Assembly: GCA_037953745.1 (NCBI GenBank)
Contig: JBAKBP010000758.1
Coordinates: forward strand, 62,001 to 126,000
Length of the DNA stretch: 64,000 bases
Origin: Lithodes maja
Taxonomy: Eukaryota; Arthropoda; Malacostraca; Decapoda; Lithodidae
Reading direction: 5' to 3'
The notes beneath the pieces were generated by a model. That model saw nothing but the letters and a program-made list of their open reading frames with translations. It did not search any database and was not told the DNA's origin. This document shows positions 54,098-63,915 of the stretch, piece by piece. A program made the translations under genes and the position numbers. Every line of letters starts with the position of its first letter. Positions within the stretch are counted from its first letter, which is position 1.

Positions 54098-54229
54098 AGT
54101 AAGAAGATGAAGAAATAATACATCTACAGTGAAGAAAGACAACTGGGGAAGGTGTAGGAAGACCAACGAGGGGCCGATACTTAAGGCTATCCCTCAACAT
54201 CATCATCATCATCATCATCATAATATCAG

Positions 54230-54503
54230 GTAAAATGTATGAAGATTTTAAAAGTATGAAAATAGAGGGAAAACAAGAAGTTTATGATCTGTCAGATCAT
54301 AACCTTATTGAGGTAGGCTATATTTTGAGTGGAATAATTGAAATTAAGGAGAAGAAATGGGAAATAAACGAATAATATAAAACAAACAAGGAGGCCATAG
54401 TCAAATTTATTAGGGAACTAGAAAAAAGAATAACGATCGAGAGAAGAGAGTAACGATATAAGAGTCTTCAATAGAGTAATGAAGGAGACAGCTGATGCTA
54501 TAC
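54230..54503 (+). pseudogene. LINE (family X) endonuclease fragment, continued
   Basis: It reads KMYEDFKSMKIEGKQEVY and DLSDHNLIEVGY, the latter with the SDH box of APE endonuclease. KFIRELEKRI follows after a stop. In position it continues the fragment at 49830-50066, now separated by the two RTE insertions. Confidence 0.65.
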
Positions 54504-54507
54504 TTAA

Positions 54508-55272
54508 AGGTGAACTACAGGGATGAACGAAAAGACGAAGATTAATGCAAGGTCATAACTTGGCATGAATATACTGTAATATGTATATGGGCAATATCGA
54601 TATAATTCCATTAAACTCCAGAACAAAATACTAATATATATAGTCGTTGGTGATGAATTGGCATTTTCAGCCAGCTGGAGTGACTCCATTAATTGTATAG
54701 AGACGCCGTTTGTAAACAACATATGCGGTCCTGAACAGTGAGGTCTGTTTTTCGTAATTAATACCTTTCAATTCAATACTCAAGCTCTGCAAAAGATCGA
54801 CCAACGTCCTGATGAAATGGTGCACATCAAGAAATAATCCCAGCTCGCCAGCAATTAACATACAATGCAGTGTTTATGCATGTTTAGGCTGGTCCAGAGT
54901 TGAGGTAACTCTGTTCTAAGGCCTATTTCGTAATGATAATATAGTTTTCTGTTCAATTTATATATCGCAGTCTCTTGACCAGACAGTGGTGAAACCAAAT
55001 GTTGAGCTGTAAACATGCATACAAATTATAAGTTTCTCAAATAAAAAAAAACCCACAGATTCAGCCATTTCCCATGTCGAGAGTTCCCGCCATTGGCTAC
55101 AGTTACGTCATGGTAAACACGCCAGTTCGCGCCACATAAAATAACTTAGCTAAGCTATATTTCTGTATTGTTAAAACAAATTGATGAAAGTTCTTCAGTA
55201 TCATGTACCTAAAACCAAGCAGATCCCAATGGACATTGTAGTTTGAATAGGTTTCATCACTGGAATTCACCT
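54508..55272. mobile_element. TTAA-flanked element with 20-bp inverted termini
   Basis: TTAA lies at 54504-54507 and 55273-55276. Left end AGGTGAACTACAGGGATGAA; right end read inward AGGTGAATTCCAGTGATGAA, 17 of 20 identical. It interrupts LINE family X coding sequence. A 64-codon minus-strand frame (54667-54861) has no recognised homology. Confidence 0.75.
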
Positions 55273-55276
55273 TTAA

Positions 55277-55430
55277 AACTACTTATAGGAGGAGATTAGG
55301 AAGACAAAATAATACAAGAGGCACCATGGATGAATGACAGAATTAGAAAAGGTATAAAAAGAGGAGATATTATAATAGATTATGAAGAAATGCCAAACAT
55401 AGCGAGGAAGAGGAGAGATGTAGCCTAACA
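55277..55430 (+). pseudogene. LINE (family X) fragment after endonuclease
   Basis: It reads EAPWMNDRIRKGIKRGD near 55318-55368, matching the PW.N..I...IK block that follows the endonuclease in many non-LTR elements. It continues the 54230 fragment beyond the TTAA element. Confidence 0.55.
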
Positions 55431-55437
55431 TGCTTTT

Positions 55438-56240
55438 TGTTATGCCCTGATTTTATTCGGGGTTAACTATCGGTAGGCCTACAGGTGAGTTCTACAAGAC
55501 TGGGTTATTAGATTTCATACAAATACACAAAGGGAATCAATAGAGGACATAATATAATTTCGGAGTAGACCTCAAACAGTTGGTAATACAGTTTTATTCT
55601 TAATTAACACTTACGCAGAATAGAAATAAAATAATTCACACGAAATAGTATGGGTAATAGTGGGCATTAATGTTGTTGGACTTTTTTATAATCTTCAGCA
55701 CTTATCGCGGGTTTGGATAGAGCGCGCTTCCCACTTCTAACTATCAGGTATTCTCTTCTGATATAGGGCCTAGAATATTCTGAAAGATTCACTCGTAGAT
55801 CAGGTTATTAATTCTATGTTATCTTGATAAGGTTCTGTACGTGTGACTCACTGATGATGAATACAAAGTTTACTGATATATATCTCCAAGAATATTACGT
55901 AAAGGAAGTATAGTGGCTATAGCTTCAACTCGTATGATATAATTACTTGTCTCGATAGATATAACAGATATCAGTTAGGGGCCAGGGCGATTTAGGTTTT
56001 GTTAACAATCACAAAGATTCATTTAGAATTGATTTCACTCGAGCCGTACGTAGTCCCAATAGTTAAGACTTACTTACTGTAATGCCCTCGAAAATGTCCC
56101 GTAACCACAATAATGTACTACCCGAGTTGACGTCAGGTATAGCGTAACATAGTCGTAGATGGTAAGTCCAATAAACTCATCACGTGAAAACACCACGAGA
56201 CTATCACCTGGTTCTTAAAAATCGGACTAAGGTTGCTATA
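55438..56240 (+). repeat. LTR-like repeat starting TGTTATGCCCTG, second copy
   Basis: Its first about 125 bases (TGTTATGCCCTGATTTTAT, GGTGAGTT, AAGACTGGG, GGGAATCAATAGAGGACATA) match the minus-strand repeat ending at 39192. The right limit is not seen. No coding domain. Confidence 0.4.
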
Positions 56241-56246
56241 CTTTTA

Positions 56247-56440
56247 GTACGTCCGTGGTAGTACAGTGGGTTAGCGCGCGGGCCTGGTGGTGATGGTGGT
56301 GCGTCACTAACCAGGGTTCGAACCCCACCCAAGGCATCTCAAAACCTGTGGGTTTTTAGGAGGGTTAAATTCCCTTCAGAGGTTCGTACCCCGCGCCAGG
56401 TACCAGGATTAACCTGGAAAAACCTAGCATTTCACTTACT
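56247..56440 (+). mobile_element. Possible second tRNA-derived SINE family
   Basis: GTGGTAGTACAGTGGGTTAGCGCG resembles a tRNA D-arm/A-box region and GGGTTCGAACCC at about 56313-56324 is a perfect B box. The spacing of about 50 bases fits a tRNA-like promoter with an enlarged middle. No poly(A) tail seen; only one copy in the window. Confidence 0.45.
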
Positions 56441-56487
56441 TTGGCAAGAATTATTATGTGAGTAGGATCGCCAGTAGGAGTAAAAAT

Positions 56488-56790
56488 GCCATTTCCGTTT
56501 TTACATCCGTAGACTTTATTGAAAAAAAAACCCACTGCCATTTCCGTTTTTACATCCGTAGACTTTATTGAAAAAGCCACTGCCATTTCCGTTTTTACAT
56601 CCGTAGACTTTATTGAAAAAAAAAACCCACTGCCATTTTCGTTTTTACACCCGTAGACTTTATTGAAAAAGCCACTGCCATTTCCGTTTTTACATCCGTA
56701 GACTTTATTGAAAAAGCCCCTGCCAGAAAAAAAAACCCTGCCATTTTCGTTTTTACATCCATAGACTTTATTGAAAAAGCCCCTGCCAGA
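56488..56790. repeat. Minisatellite, about six units of 43-60 bp
   Basis: The unit CATTTCCGTTTTTACATCCG followed by TAGACTTTATTGAAAAA, with variable A runs, is repeated. Minus-strand reading gives a repetitive peptide that reflects the repeat rather than a gene. Confidence 0.85.
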
Positions 56791-56800
56791 AAAAAATGGG

Positions 56801-56895
56801 TCCAAAATGGCGACGGTTGTCCGGTAGTGACCAGTTAGGGGTAACCTGAGAAGTGTCCAAAAATGGCGACGGTTGTCCGGTAGTGGTGGAAAAGG
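56801..56895. repeat. Short direct duplication
   Basis: AATGGCGACGGTTGTCCGG occurs twice, near 56806 and 56865. Confidence 0.8.
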
Positions 56896-57032
56896 TGACC
56901 TACCTGAGTGGGAGTGGCATCTGATAAATCAGTCCTCGTGGGAATTATAAAAGGCAAATACTGTCACAACTTTCATACATCCTTACTATTTTAAATATGA
57001 CCGTCTCTCTCTATCTTTCTATCTCTCTCATT

Positions 57033-57038
<6 letters not shown>

Positions 57039-57072
<34 letters not shown>

Positions 57073-57236
57073 TGCCCCGCCTACTCCTCTGGACCTCATT
57101 CGTGATCAAGTGTCAAGATAAACCTAGCCTAGTCTAACCTAGCCTAACTCTTTCTCTCTCTCTCCCTAACCTAGCCTAACCTAACCTAGCCTAGCCTAGC
57201 CTAATCTAACCTAACCTAACCTAGCCTAACCCTTTC
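57039..57236. repeat. (CA)n run and CCTAACCTAG-rich tract
   Basis: (CA)n lies at about 57038-57070. It is followed at 57118-57230 by degenerate CCTAACCTAG/CCTAGCCTAA repeats, which resemble the arthropod telomere unit CCTAA but are interrupted and mixed. Confidence 0.7.
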
Positions 57237-57260
57237 TCTCTCTCTCAATGTATCTCTCTC

Positions 57261-57620
57261 TTTCATCATATTTTTCCACGCTATTCTTAGAGTTCAGATT
57301 TCAAGATACCGAGCCACCTGATTTCACCCATCTCCGTACCAAAAATACTTTTGGGTCACCTGCTCCCATAAATCAGTCTACTATCTATATCTCTATCTCT
57401 ATCTATATAGGTCTGACAGCGACCCTTTCTTTCATCATATTTTTTCCACGCTATTCTTAGAGTTCAGATTTCAAGATACCAAGCCACCTGATTTCACCCA
57501 TCTCTGTACCAAAAATACTTTTGGGTCAGCTGCTCCCATAAATCAATCGACTATCTATATCTATATCGCTATCTATATCGGTCTGACAGCGACCCCTCAG
57601 TAGTTTCTCTCTCTCTCTCT
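57261..57620. repeat. 169-bp tandem duplication, with a third partial copy
   Basis: The block from CATCATATTTTT through ACGCTATTCTTAGAGTTCAG to GGTCTGACAGCGACCC occurs at 57264 and 57433. Part of it recurs at 57900 (CTATTCTTAGAGTTCAG). CT-rich simple repeats surround it. The position just upstream of the polymerase gene could be a Polinton terminal region, but no terminal inverted repeat can be tested in this window. Confidence 0.8.
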
Positions 57621-58207
57621 TTCATCATATTTTTTCCAACCACCTAACCTAACCTTGCCTAGGCGAGAACATGTGACTACCTGTTATATATAGTCATGCA
57701 GCCCACCCCGTGTGAACCCTAAAACATATATAAACACCCCATATATATGCATAAAAACTACCTAAAAATATCCTCTCTCCCTCCCGTACATAAACACAAC
57801 CTGACCCATCTCAAAATCCATCTCTCTCTCACTCTCACTCTCGTTCTCGTTCCCGTTCTCGTTCTCGCTCTCGCTCTCTCTCTCCCGCTCAAGTATCCTA
57901 CTATTCTTAGAGTTCAGATTTAAAGATACCAACCTTTATATCCCCTGACACCGCCCCCCTCCGTACCAAAATACTTTCGACCTGCCTGCACCCATAAACC
58001 AACATTTACCTCAACTTATCTTATTTCCATATTTATAGTGGGGTCACTATTCTTAATGAGCTTAACCTTTTTTATGTATCTCCTCATCGATTCTCCCTCC
58101 ACCACCCAAGTTCTAAAAAAATAATGTCTTAAAGATCAATAGGCATCCTCTCGCCTTCCCATACATAAAGACAGCCTGACCTACCTCATGCACACAGAAC
58201 AGAACAA
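57621..58207. other. Region upstream of the polymerase gene
   Basis: CT-rich simple repeats, including TCTCGTTCTCG runs at 57838-57890, and AT-rich sequence. No coding domain. It may contain the promoter; no element was identified with confidence. Confidence 0.5.
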
Positions 58208-60692
58208 ATGAGCGACCTAGTTAGATGTTCCCAGTGTGGGGTACCCTCCACACGGGAGCATCTATGTATCAGATGTTCCTGGTGCGAGGGATATCAACCC
58301 CTAGACAACATGGAGAGACACCGTCAAAAATGCATCCCAAACGGCATTGGCATTGGTTACAAAGGAATATCTCTATCTAAGGGTAAGTGTTATACTCTAC
58401 TTGTTCCATACCGTACCGGTATATATAAAACATTTACATGTGAACCCCATGATATGATTTGTTTAAATTAATGTGAACCCGGTATATATCCAAATATTAT
58501 AGTTATCATATTATTCGTATAGTACCCTTAGTCCCCTTTTTCTTATTATTTCTTATTATTATGGGTGCTATTATTATACAATGCATTAGTGTTTATTCAC
58601 CTAAACACCCTATTTCACTCCAATTACAGATCAGGCTCAGGTGATATCGCAACCAAACAGCCCCAACACCCCCCCGTCTTCATCGAGTGAAAGCTCGGTC
58701 TCACCGTCACCGGTGATTGGCTGGCGTGCTCGCAACCCACCGGTACCACCAGGAAGTCGAAAGAGAAAGAGAATACCCCTACCCACACCTAGTGAGTATT
58801 CTTAAATAATCAATAGTAAGAAAATATATCAGTATACACATGTGTACGCATGTGAAATGTGTGTATATATGTGTGTATGTACTGTATGTATGTGTGTATG
58901 CATGTGTGTGTACATGTGTGTATATGTGCGCACGGTATAATGAAATGTTAAACTATTCCAACCATTCGGTTATCTTGCAAGTGGACTACATACATAATAA
59001 TAATATATACCTGTATATACACACATAAAATTACCCGAAATGAATGTCTCACTAAAATACATGATCTGAACTGTAATTGTGATGTAAAACCTTATATTTT
59101 CTTTCTCCCACAGATATCCCCAACCCACCAAAATCAGGCTCCAGTTGTAATGCTCCAGGGGGCAGTGCACCCCAACCCGGACCTAGTGGTACTACACTAG
59201 GAAGTCAAAAGAGAAAGAGAATAACCCCACCTACACCTAGTGAGTATTTTTGAATATATATCAATAGGAGGAAATATATCTATATACACACGTGTATGTA
59301 TATGCGCATAGTATAGTGAAATTATCAACTATGCTGTCTTCTTACAAGCGGACAATAAATATAATTACATTAAATGAACGCTTCACAAAAATAAATGTTT
59401 TTAGTGAGTATTCTTGAATATACTGTATATCAATAGGAGGAAAATATATCTATATACACACGTGTATGTATATGTGCATAGTATAGTGCAATTATCAACT
59501 ATGCTGTCCTCTTACAAGCGGACAATAAATATATATACCTTAAATGAACACTTCACAAAAATAAATGTGATTAACTGTAATTGTGATGTAAAGCCTTATA
59601 TGTTCTTTCTCTTGCAGATATCTCCAATTCACCACAACCAGGGTCCAGCTGTAATGCACCAGGACCCAGTGCACCCCAGCCCGGACCTAGTGGTACTACA
59701 CAGAATCAACAACAACACCAGCACAGAGGGAAAGAAGGAAGGGGGATCGGCAACGCTTCATCTAAACCAGACAGGGGTAATTCACCACAACCGGGTCCCA
59801 GTGGTGTTAAGCCCCCCCGCCGTCATCTCCCCTGTTCTTCCTCAGACTCTGGCTCTGACTCGGAAGGAGAAACCTCCCCACATGTCCGGGAAATAGTAGA
59901 CTACTTTGACAATGCCATGATTCAAATTGATCTTTCCGTGCCCCCGTGTGATGCAGATGATATACATCTTTTTTTTGCAAACAACAGGGGACACATGGCT
60001 TCGATCATAGAGTCAGTATTCAATCGTTACCCCAAAGCTAAACCCCCTGCTCTAAAATCATACGTGGACATGACCCTTCGCTTAATCGCACAAAATCCCG
60101 ATAGCGATGATCCTACCTACAAAGACAAATTTATACGTAGTGAAATACAGATCATTAGTTTTGACGAAATTGAAAATTATATCGACTACTTGATTGAATA
60201 TTTTACCACACGTTTCGAACATGAAATGTTAGAGGAAGAGGGTAGTGGCTTTGTGCTAGATGAAATAGTGAATGTTAGGTTTTTCTTCGGCTTAGTACAG
60301 CTGAATTCCAGACTCGGGGAGTATGTACCCTACCCCAAGGGTATTCCAGGAAAAAGCCAGATCATTAATCCGTCGGGCCCCACAGATTGCGTTCTCCAGG
60401 TCATTTCAGCGTACCAGTACCTAAAAACTAACGTGGACAACCCCATCAGAGGACAATGGGAAAATATTTGCCGTCAATATGTGAATATGGGTAACATTGA
60501 AGGCACCGTAGCCTGGGAGGAGCTTCGACAACTTGAGACCCTCAATAATATCTGCATTCGTATTTACAGTCTCGAAAAAGTGGCAGCTAAGAGAGGTGAA
60601 ATTGTCCTAGTGCGAAAGGGGGCCAAAGACAAGGAAGTTGTTCACTGTTTGCTGTTGGGGAATAGACATTTAGCATTCATTAAAGACTTTAA
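58208..60692 (+). CDS. Polinton-type DNA polymerase B gene, 5' part, four exons
   Basis: Four exons read in one phase: 58208-58382, 58630-58791, 59114-59239 and 59618-60692, with GT-AG introns of 247, 322 and 378 bases (donors GTAAGTG, GTGAGTA, GTGAGTA; acceptors TTACAG, CCACAG, TTGCAG), all phase 1. Exon 1 has a Cys-rich module (CSQC, CIRC, CSWC, then HRQKC). Exons 2-4 are Pro/Ser-rich with KRKR basic patches. The last exon continues into an N-terminal polymerase region with TDC near 60381 and HCLLLGNRHLAFIKD at its end, an arrangement seen before the zinc finger in Polinton-like polymerases. A TTAA element at 60693 interrupts it. Splicing is inferred from sites and phase only. Confidence 0.65.
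58383..58629 (+). other. Predicted intron 1
   Basis: GGTAAGTG donor and AATTACAG acceptor. Reading through would give a stop at 58469-58471. Phase 1 on both sides. Confidence 0.65.
58792..59617 (+). repeat. Duplicated exon-intron units (introns 2 and 3 with exon 3)
   Basis: Intron 2 (58792-59113) and intron 3 (59240-59617) share start (GTGAGTATT), middle (ATATATC.ATATACACA) and end (TGTAATTGTGATGTAAA). Exon 3 and the start of exon 4 share GGTCCAGCTGTAATGC-like and CCCGGACCTAGTGGTACTAC blocks. Inside intron 3 a further GTGAGTATTCTTGAATA begins at 59404, a third unit without its exon. Confidence 0.8.
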
Positions 60693-61171
60693 CCCTCCGA
60701 CCCCGGCTATATATTATATATATATTCCTCGAAATCCGGGTGTTTTGGCCGAAAAACGTCTAGGCTAGGCTACCGTATATTCGTTAATCAGACTGCTTCC
60801 CGCATTCCCGCGCATCCCCAAGCGTAGCTGTGTTATTTACCTGTAAAATGGCCTTAAGTAGAGCTCTCTAAGTCAACTGGGTGAGCTGTGATGATGATTT
60901 CATTGGAGATAACTTTATGGCCAAACCAGCCACTTTACACCACTTTTCGATACTGAACAACAACATACAGGCACACACGAACAAGCGACGCTCTCCTTCT
61001 TGTGGCCGGAGATGCGGAGCGTCGGTCCAGCCGGCTGTTGTTTACATGCGTCGGACCGACGCCTCGCACACGAAGCTCACAGGCTTTCAAGCAATGGTAC
61101 AATGTTGTACCACCCGGGTTCCTGGGGCCAAAAAAAAATGGTACACGTGTGTACCAACCGGGTTTGAAGGG
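60693..61171 (+). mobile_element. P3 TTAA element inserted in the polymerase gene, 479 bp
   Basis: TTAA lies at 60689-60692 and 61172-61175. Left end CCCTCCGACCCCGG; right end read inward CCCTTCAAACCCGG. The unit including one TTAA is 483 bases, a multiple of three, and the coding sequence on the two sides lies in the same frame. A stop (60766-60768) lies within it. The partial copy at 8575-8973 is its relative. Confidence 0.9.
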
Positions 61172-63915
61172 TTAACAAGTACATGAACCTGTTCACACAT
61201 TCACGGCTACCTAAGAAGTTTTGCAATATATGTCTGCACCCGTGCAACAATGAAAGAGAGTTGGGAGAACACAGAGAAACATGTCCAGTAAGTCTCACCA
61301 AGCTAAAATTCCCCCCACCCGGGGCTACATTAAAATTCATGAATCCGGGTAAGGCATATGAACCGTCTTACATCGCCTTTTATGACTTTGAAAGCATGCT
61401 AGTAAAGCCCCCTATAGATGCAGCCAAGTGCGTTCAACGACAACATTTCGCCATAGCCTATGCTTATATAATTGTAAATAGGGCAGGGGAGACAGTTGAA
61501 TGTGGATCGTACTGTGGAAATAATGCTGTGAACCACTTTATCGAGACGATGAAACAATCATGGAGAAAGTGGAAATTTTGTAATGGGTATCACAAGATAA
61601 AAATGAGTGAGCAAGATCTATTACACCATAAGAATCAAAGTCACTGCGAACTTTGTCAACAAGCATTTCCAAAGGGTAAAGGAAATGGAAGTAAACACCA
61701 TGATCACGAGAAACCGGGCATGAACTACATAGGTGCATATTGCCGTAAGTGTAATCTTTTAATGAAAAACCAAAAGCTCCAACTCACCCTCATCGCTCAT
61801 AATGCAAACTATGACCTGTCACTCATATTACATGAACTAACAACCCCCGTGAAAAAAATAAAAATAATTCCCAAGCATTCTGCTCAAAAATACCATGAAG
61901 TTATTATTGACGATCTCAGATTTATTGATAGTTATGCGTTCATGTCGGGTTCGCTCGCTGATTTAGCCCAGCAATTTATAAACAGTGAGAATGAGCCTAG
62001 ATACGTGCTTAGCATGCTGAAGGATGTGCCCCCCCGTGCTTTACCCTTACTAATCAAGGGTAAACAAGTGATGTGCTATGATTACCTGGACTCGCAGCAG
62101 CGTCTTTCTGAAACTCAACTCCCCCCTCGTGAAGCATTTTTTAACCGTCTCCACCAGACTGAACTTCCACCGAGTGACTATGAGCATGCTCAGACTGTTT
62201 GGAAAGAGTCTGGATGCAAAACCCTCAAGGATTATCTAGTCCTCTATGTCAGAGTAGACGTGGGAATCTTGTGTGACGTCTTCCTCGAGTGGCGTGGCAT
62301 CCTAAAAAACCAGTGGCGATTAGACCCCGTGAACTACGTCTCCCTCCCCGGGTTCGCCTATGACTCTTTTTTGTTGACAACACAGAAGGAATTGGAAGTA
62401 CTCAGCAACCCTGAAATTTACCAACGCATTCAGAATAATGTACGTGGGGGGTTCACAAGTGTTGTGCGTCGTTACGTGCGAGCCGACAACATTTACACAA
62501 ACCCCGAGTTCAATCCCAACAGTGATAAGAGTACATTCCTCGCGTACGTAGATTTTAATAGTCTGTACCCGACCGTAATGGAAGAGAAACTGCCTTGTGG
62601 GGAAATGCGAGAACTCAATGAAACTGAACTTGAGACATTCCTAAATGTCGACTTAAGCCGGCATGTAACCGACGGTGATGACGGGTGCCTCATTCTGTGC
62701 GACACTGAGGCCATCTCACGAGAAGTCATCGAGAAGACAGACGATCTCCCATTGATCATCCGGCAGCAAAATATAACAAACCGAGATGTATCACAAACCA
62801 CCCGGGACTTGTACGCGGAAGAAAACCGTGCAGCACCTAGCAAGAACGTGAAACTAATAGGGACACACGCGGCTCAAGAAAATATGCTCTTCGCATTACC
62901 ACTTTTGAAACTACTGATCCAACTCGGGCTTGTTGTCAAAAGGGTTCGTACAGTGTATACGTTCAAACAGGAACCTTTTCTCGCTGATTTTATCAGAGGA
63001 AATATAGAAGCCAGAAAAAACGCTACGTGTCCTATCAAGAAGAACGCGATAAAGTGTATTTCCAATAGCATTTTTGGACGCTGTCTAATGAACGTGGCAA
63101 AGTATGATGAAGATGTTGAAATTGTAGGTGACCGCGATCGTTTCATGAAATTGGTGCGGAGCCCATATTTTAAACGCGTTATACCTCTTAACCCGGAGCG
63201 GGTAGTGGTGGTTCGGAATAAAAAATCCACCATGGTGAATCATCCAAACTACATTGGGTACTATATCCTCGAGCTGTCCAAAGTACGTCTCTATGATTTT
63301 TTTTACAATGAAATGAAGGCTAACTACGGTGACAGAGTGAAACTAGTGTACTGCGATACAGATTCTTTAATAATGGTCATTGAAACACCCGACCTATTTG
63401 CCGAGTATGCCAAAGAACCACTAAAAAGCTACATGGATACAAGTAACTTTTCCCCCTCTCACCCTCTTTACAGCACAGTCAACAAGGGTAAACTCGGCCT
63501 CCTCAAGTCAGAAGTTGGGGAACGGGTCATTTCCGAGTTTGTAGGTGTGCGACCCAAGTGCTACTCTATCCTTTTGACAGACGGCGACCGGTTGAGTTCG
63601 GCTAAGGGTGTCCCCAAGTCCATTAAGAGAAAGATAACGCACCAACGGTACAAGGACGCCCTATTCGAGAAGAGACCATTCACTTTTGACTATCATGGAT
63701 TCACAGTGCGGGGTTCTAGAATGAGCACTGTGAAATATCCCAAAAGGGGTATATCTATCGTAGAGGACAAAAGATACTACATAAATGCCTTGGAGTCACG
63801 GTCTTACGGTCACCCCGATAACCTAAATCAAGCCGCGGGGCCAGTTCAAGACATATTGCGGGGGGGAGAATCAGAGTCAAGACATATTGCGAGAGGAGAA
63901 TCAGAGTCAAGATAA
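61172..63915 (+). CDS. Polinton-type protein-primed DNA polymerase B, catalytic part
   Basis: Open from the edge of the TTAA element; first ATG 61183. It begins with a zinc finger (FCNICLHPCNN, HRETC, 61216-61290). The 3'-5' exonuclease has DFE at 61384, an N..YD box at 61801-61815 and Y...D at 62245-62259. Polymerase motif A is DFNSLYP at 62551, motif B K..SNSIFGR near 63055-63080 and motif C DTDS at 63355. All metal-binding Asp residues are present. The family is DNA_pol_B_2, protein-primed replication of virus-like elements such as Polintons/Mavericks. The stop at 63913 follows a 31-bp tandem duplication that shifts the frame; another frame stays open to the window end. Whether the copy is functional is doubtful because of the upstream insertion. 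Confidence 0.85.
63846..63910 (+). repeat. 31-bp tandem duplication at the 3' end of the polymerase frame
   Basis: TCAAGACATATTGCG starts at 63846 and again at 63877, each followed by a GAGAATCAGAG block. The 31-base period is not a multiple of three and moves the frame into the stop at 63913. Confidence 0.8.

Noticed and set aside
56365..56805. Repetitive 146-codon minus-strand frame
   Set aside because: It reflects the minisatellite units and changes frame with A-run length.
58840..59028. Short Cys/Val-rich frame in intron 2
   Set aside because: It is a translation of GT-rich simple sequence inside a predicted intron.
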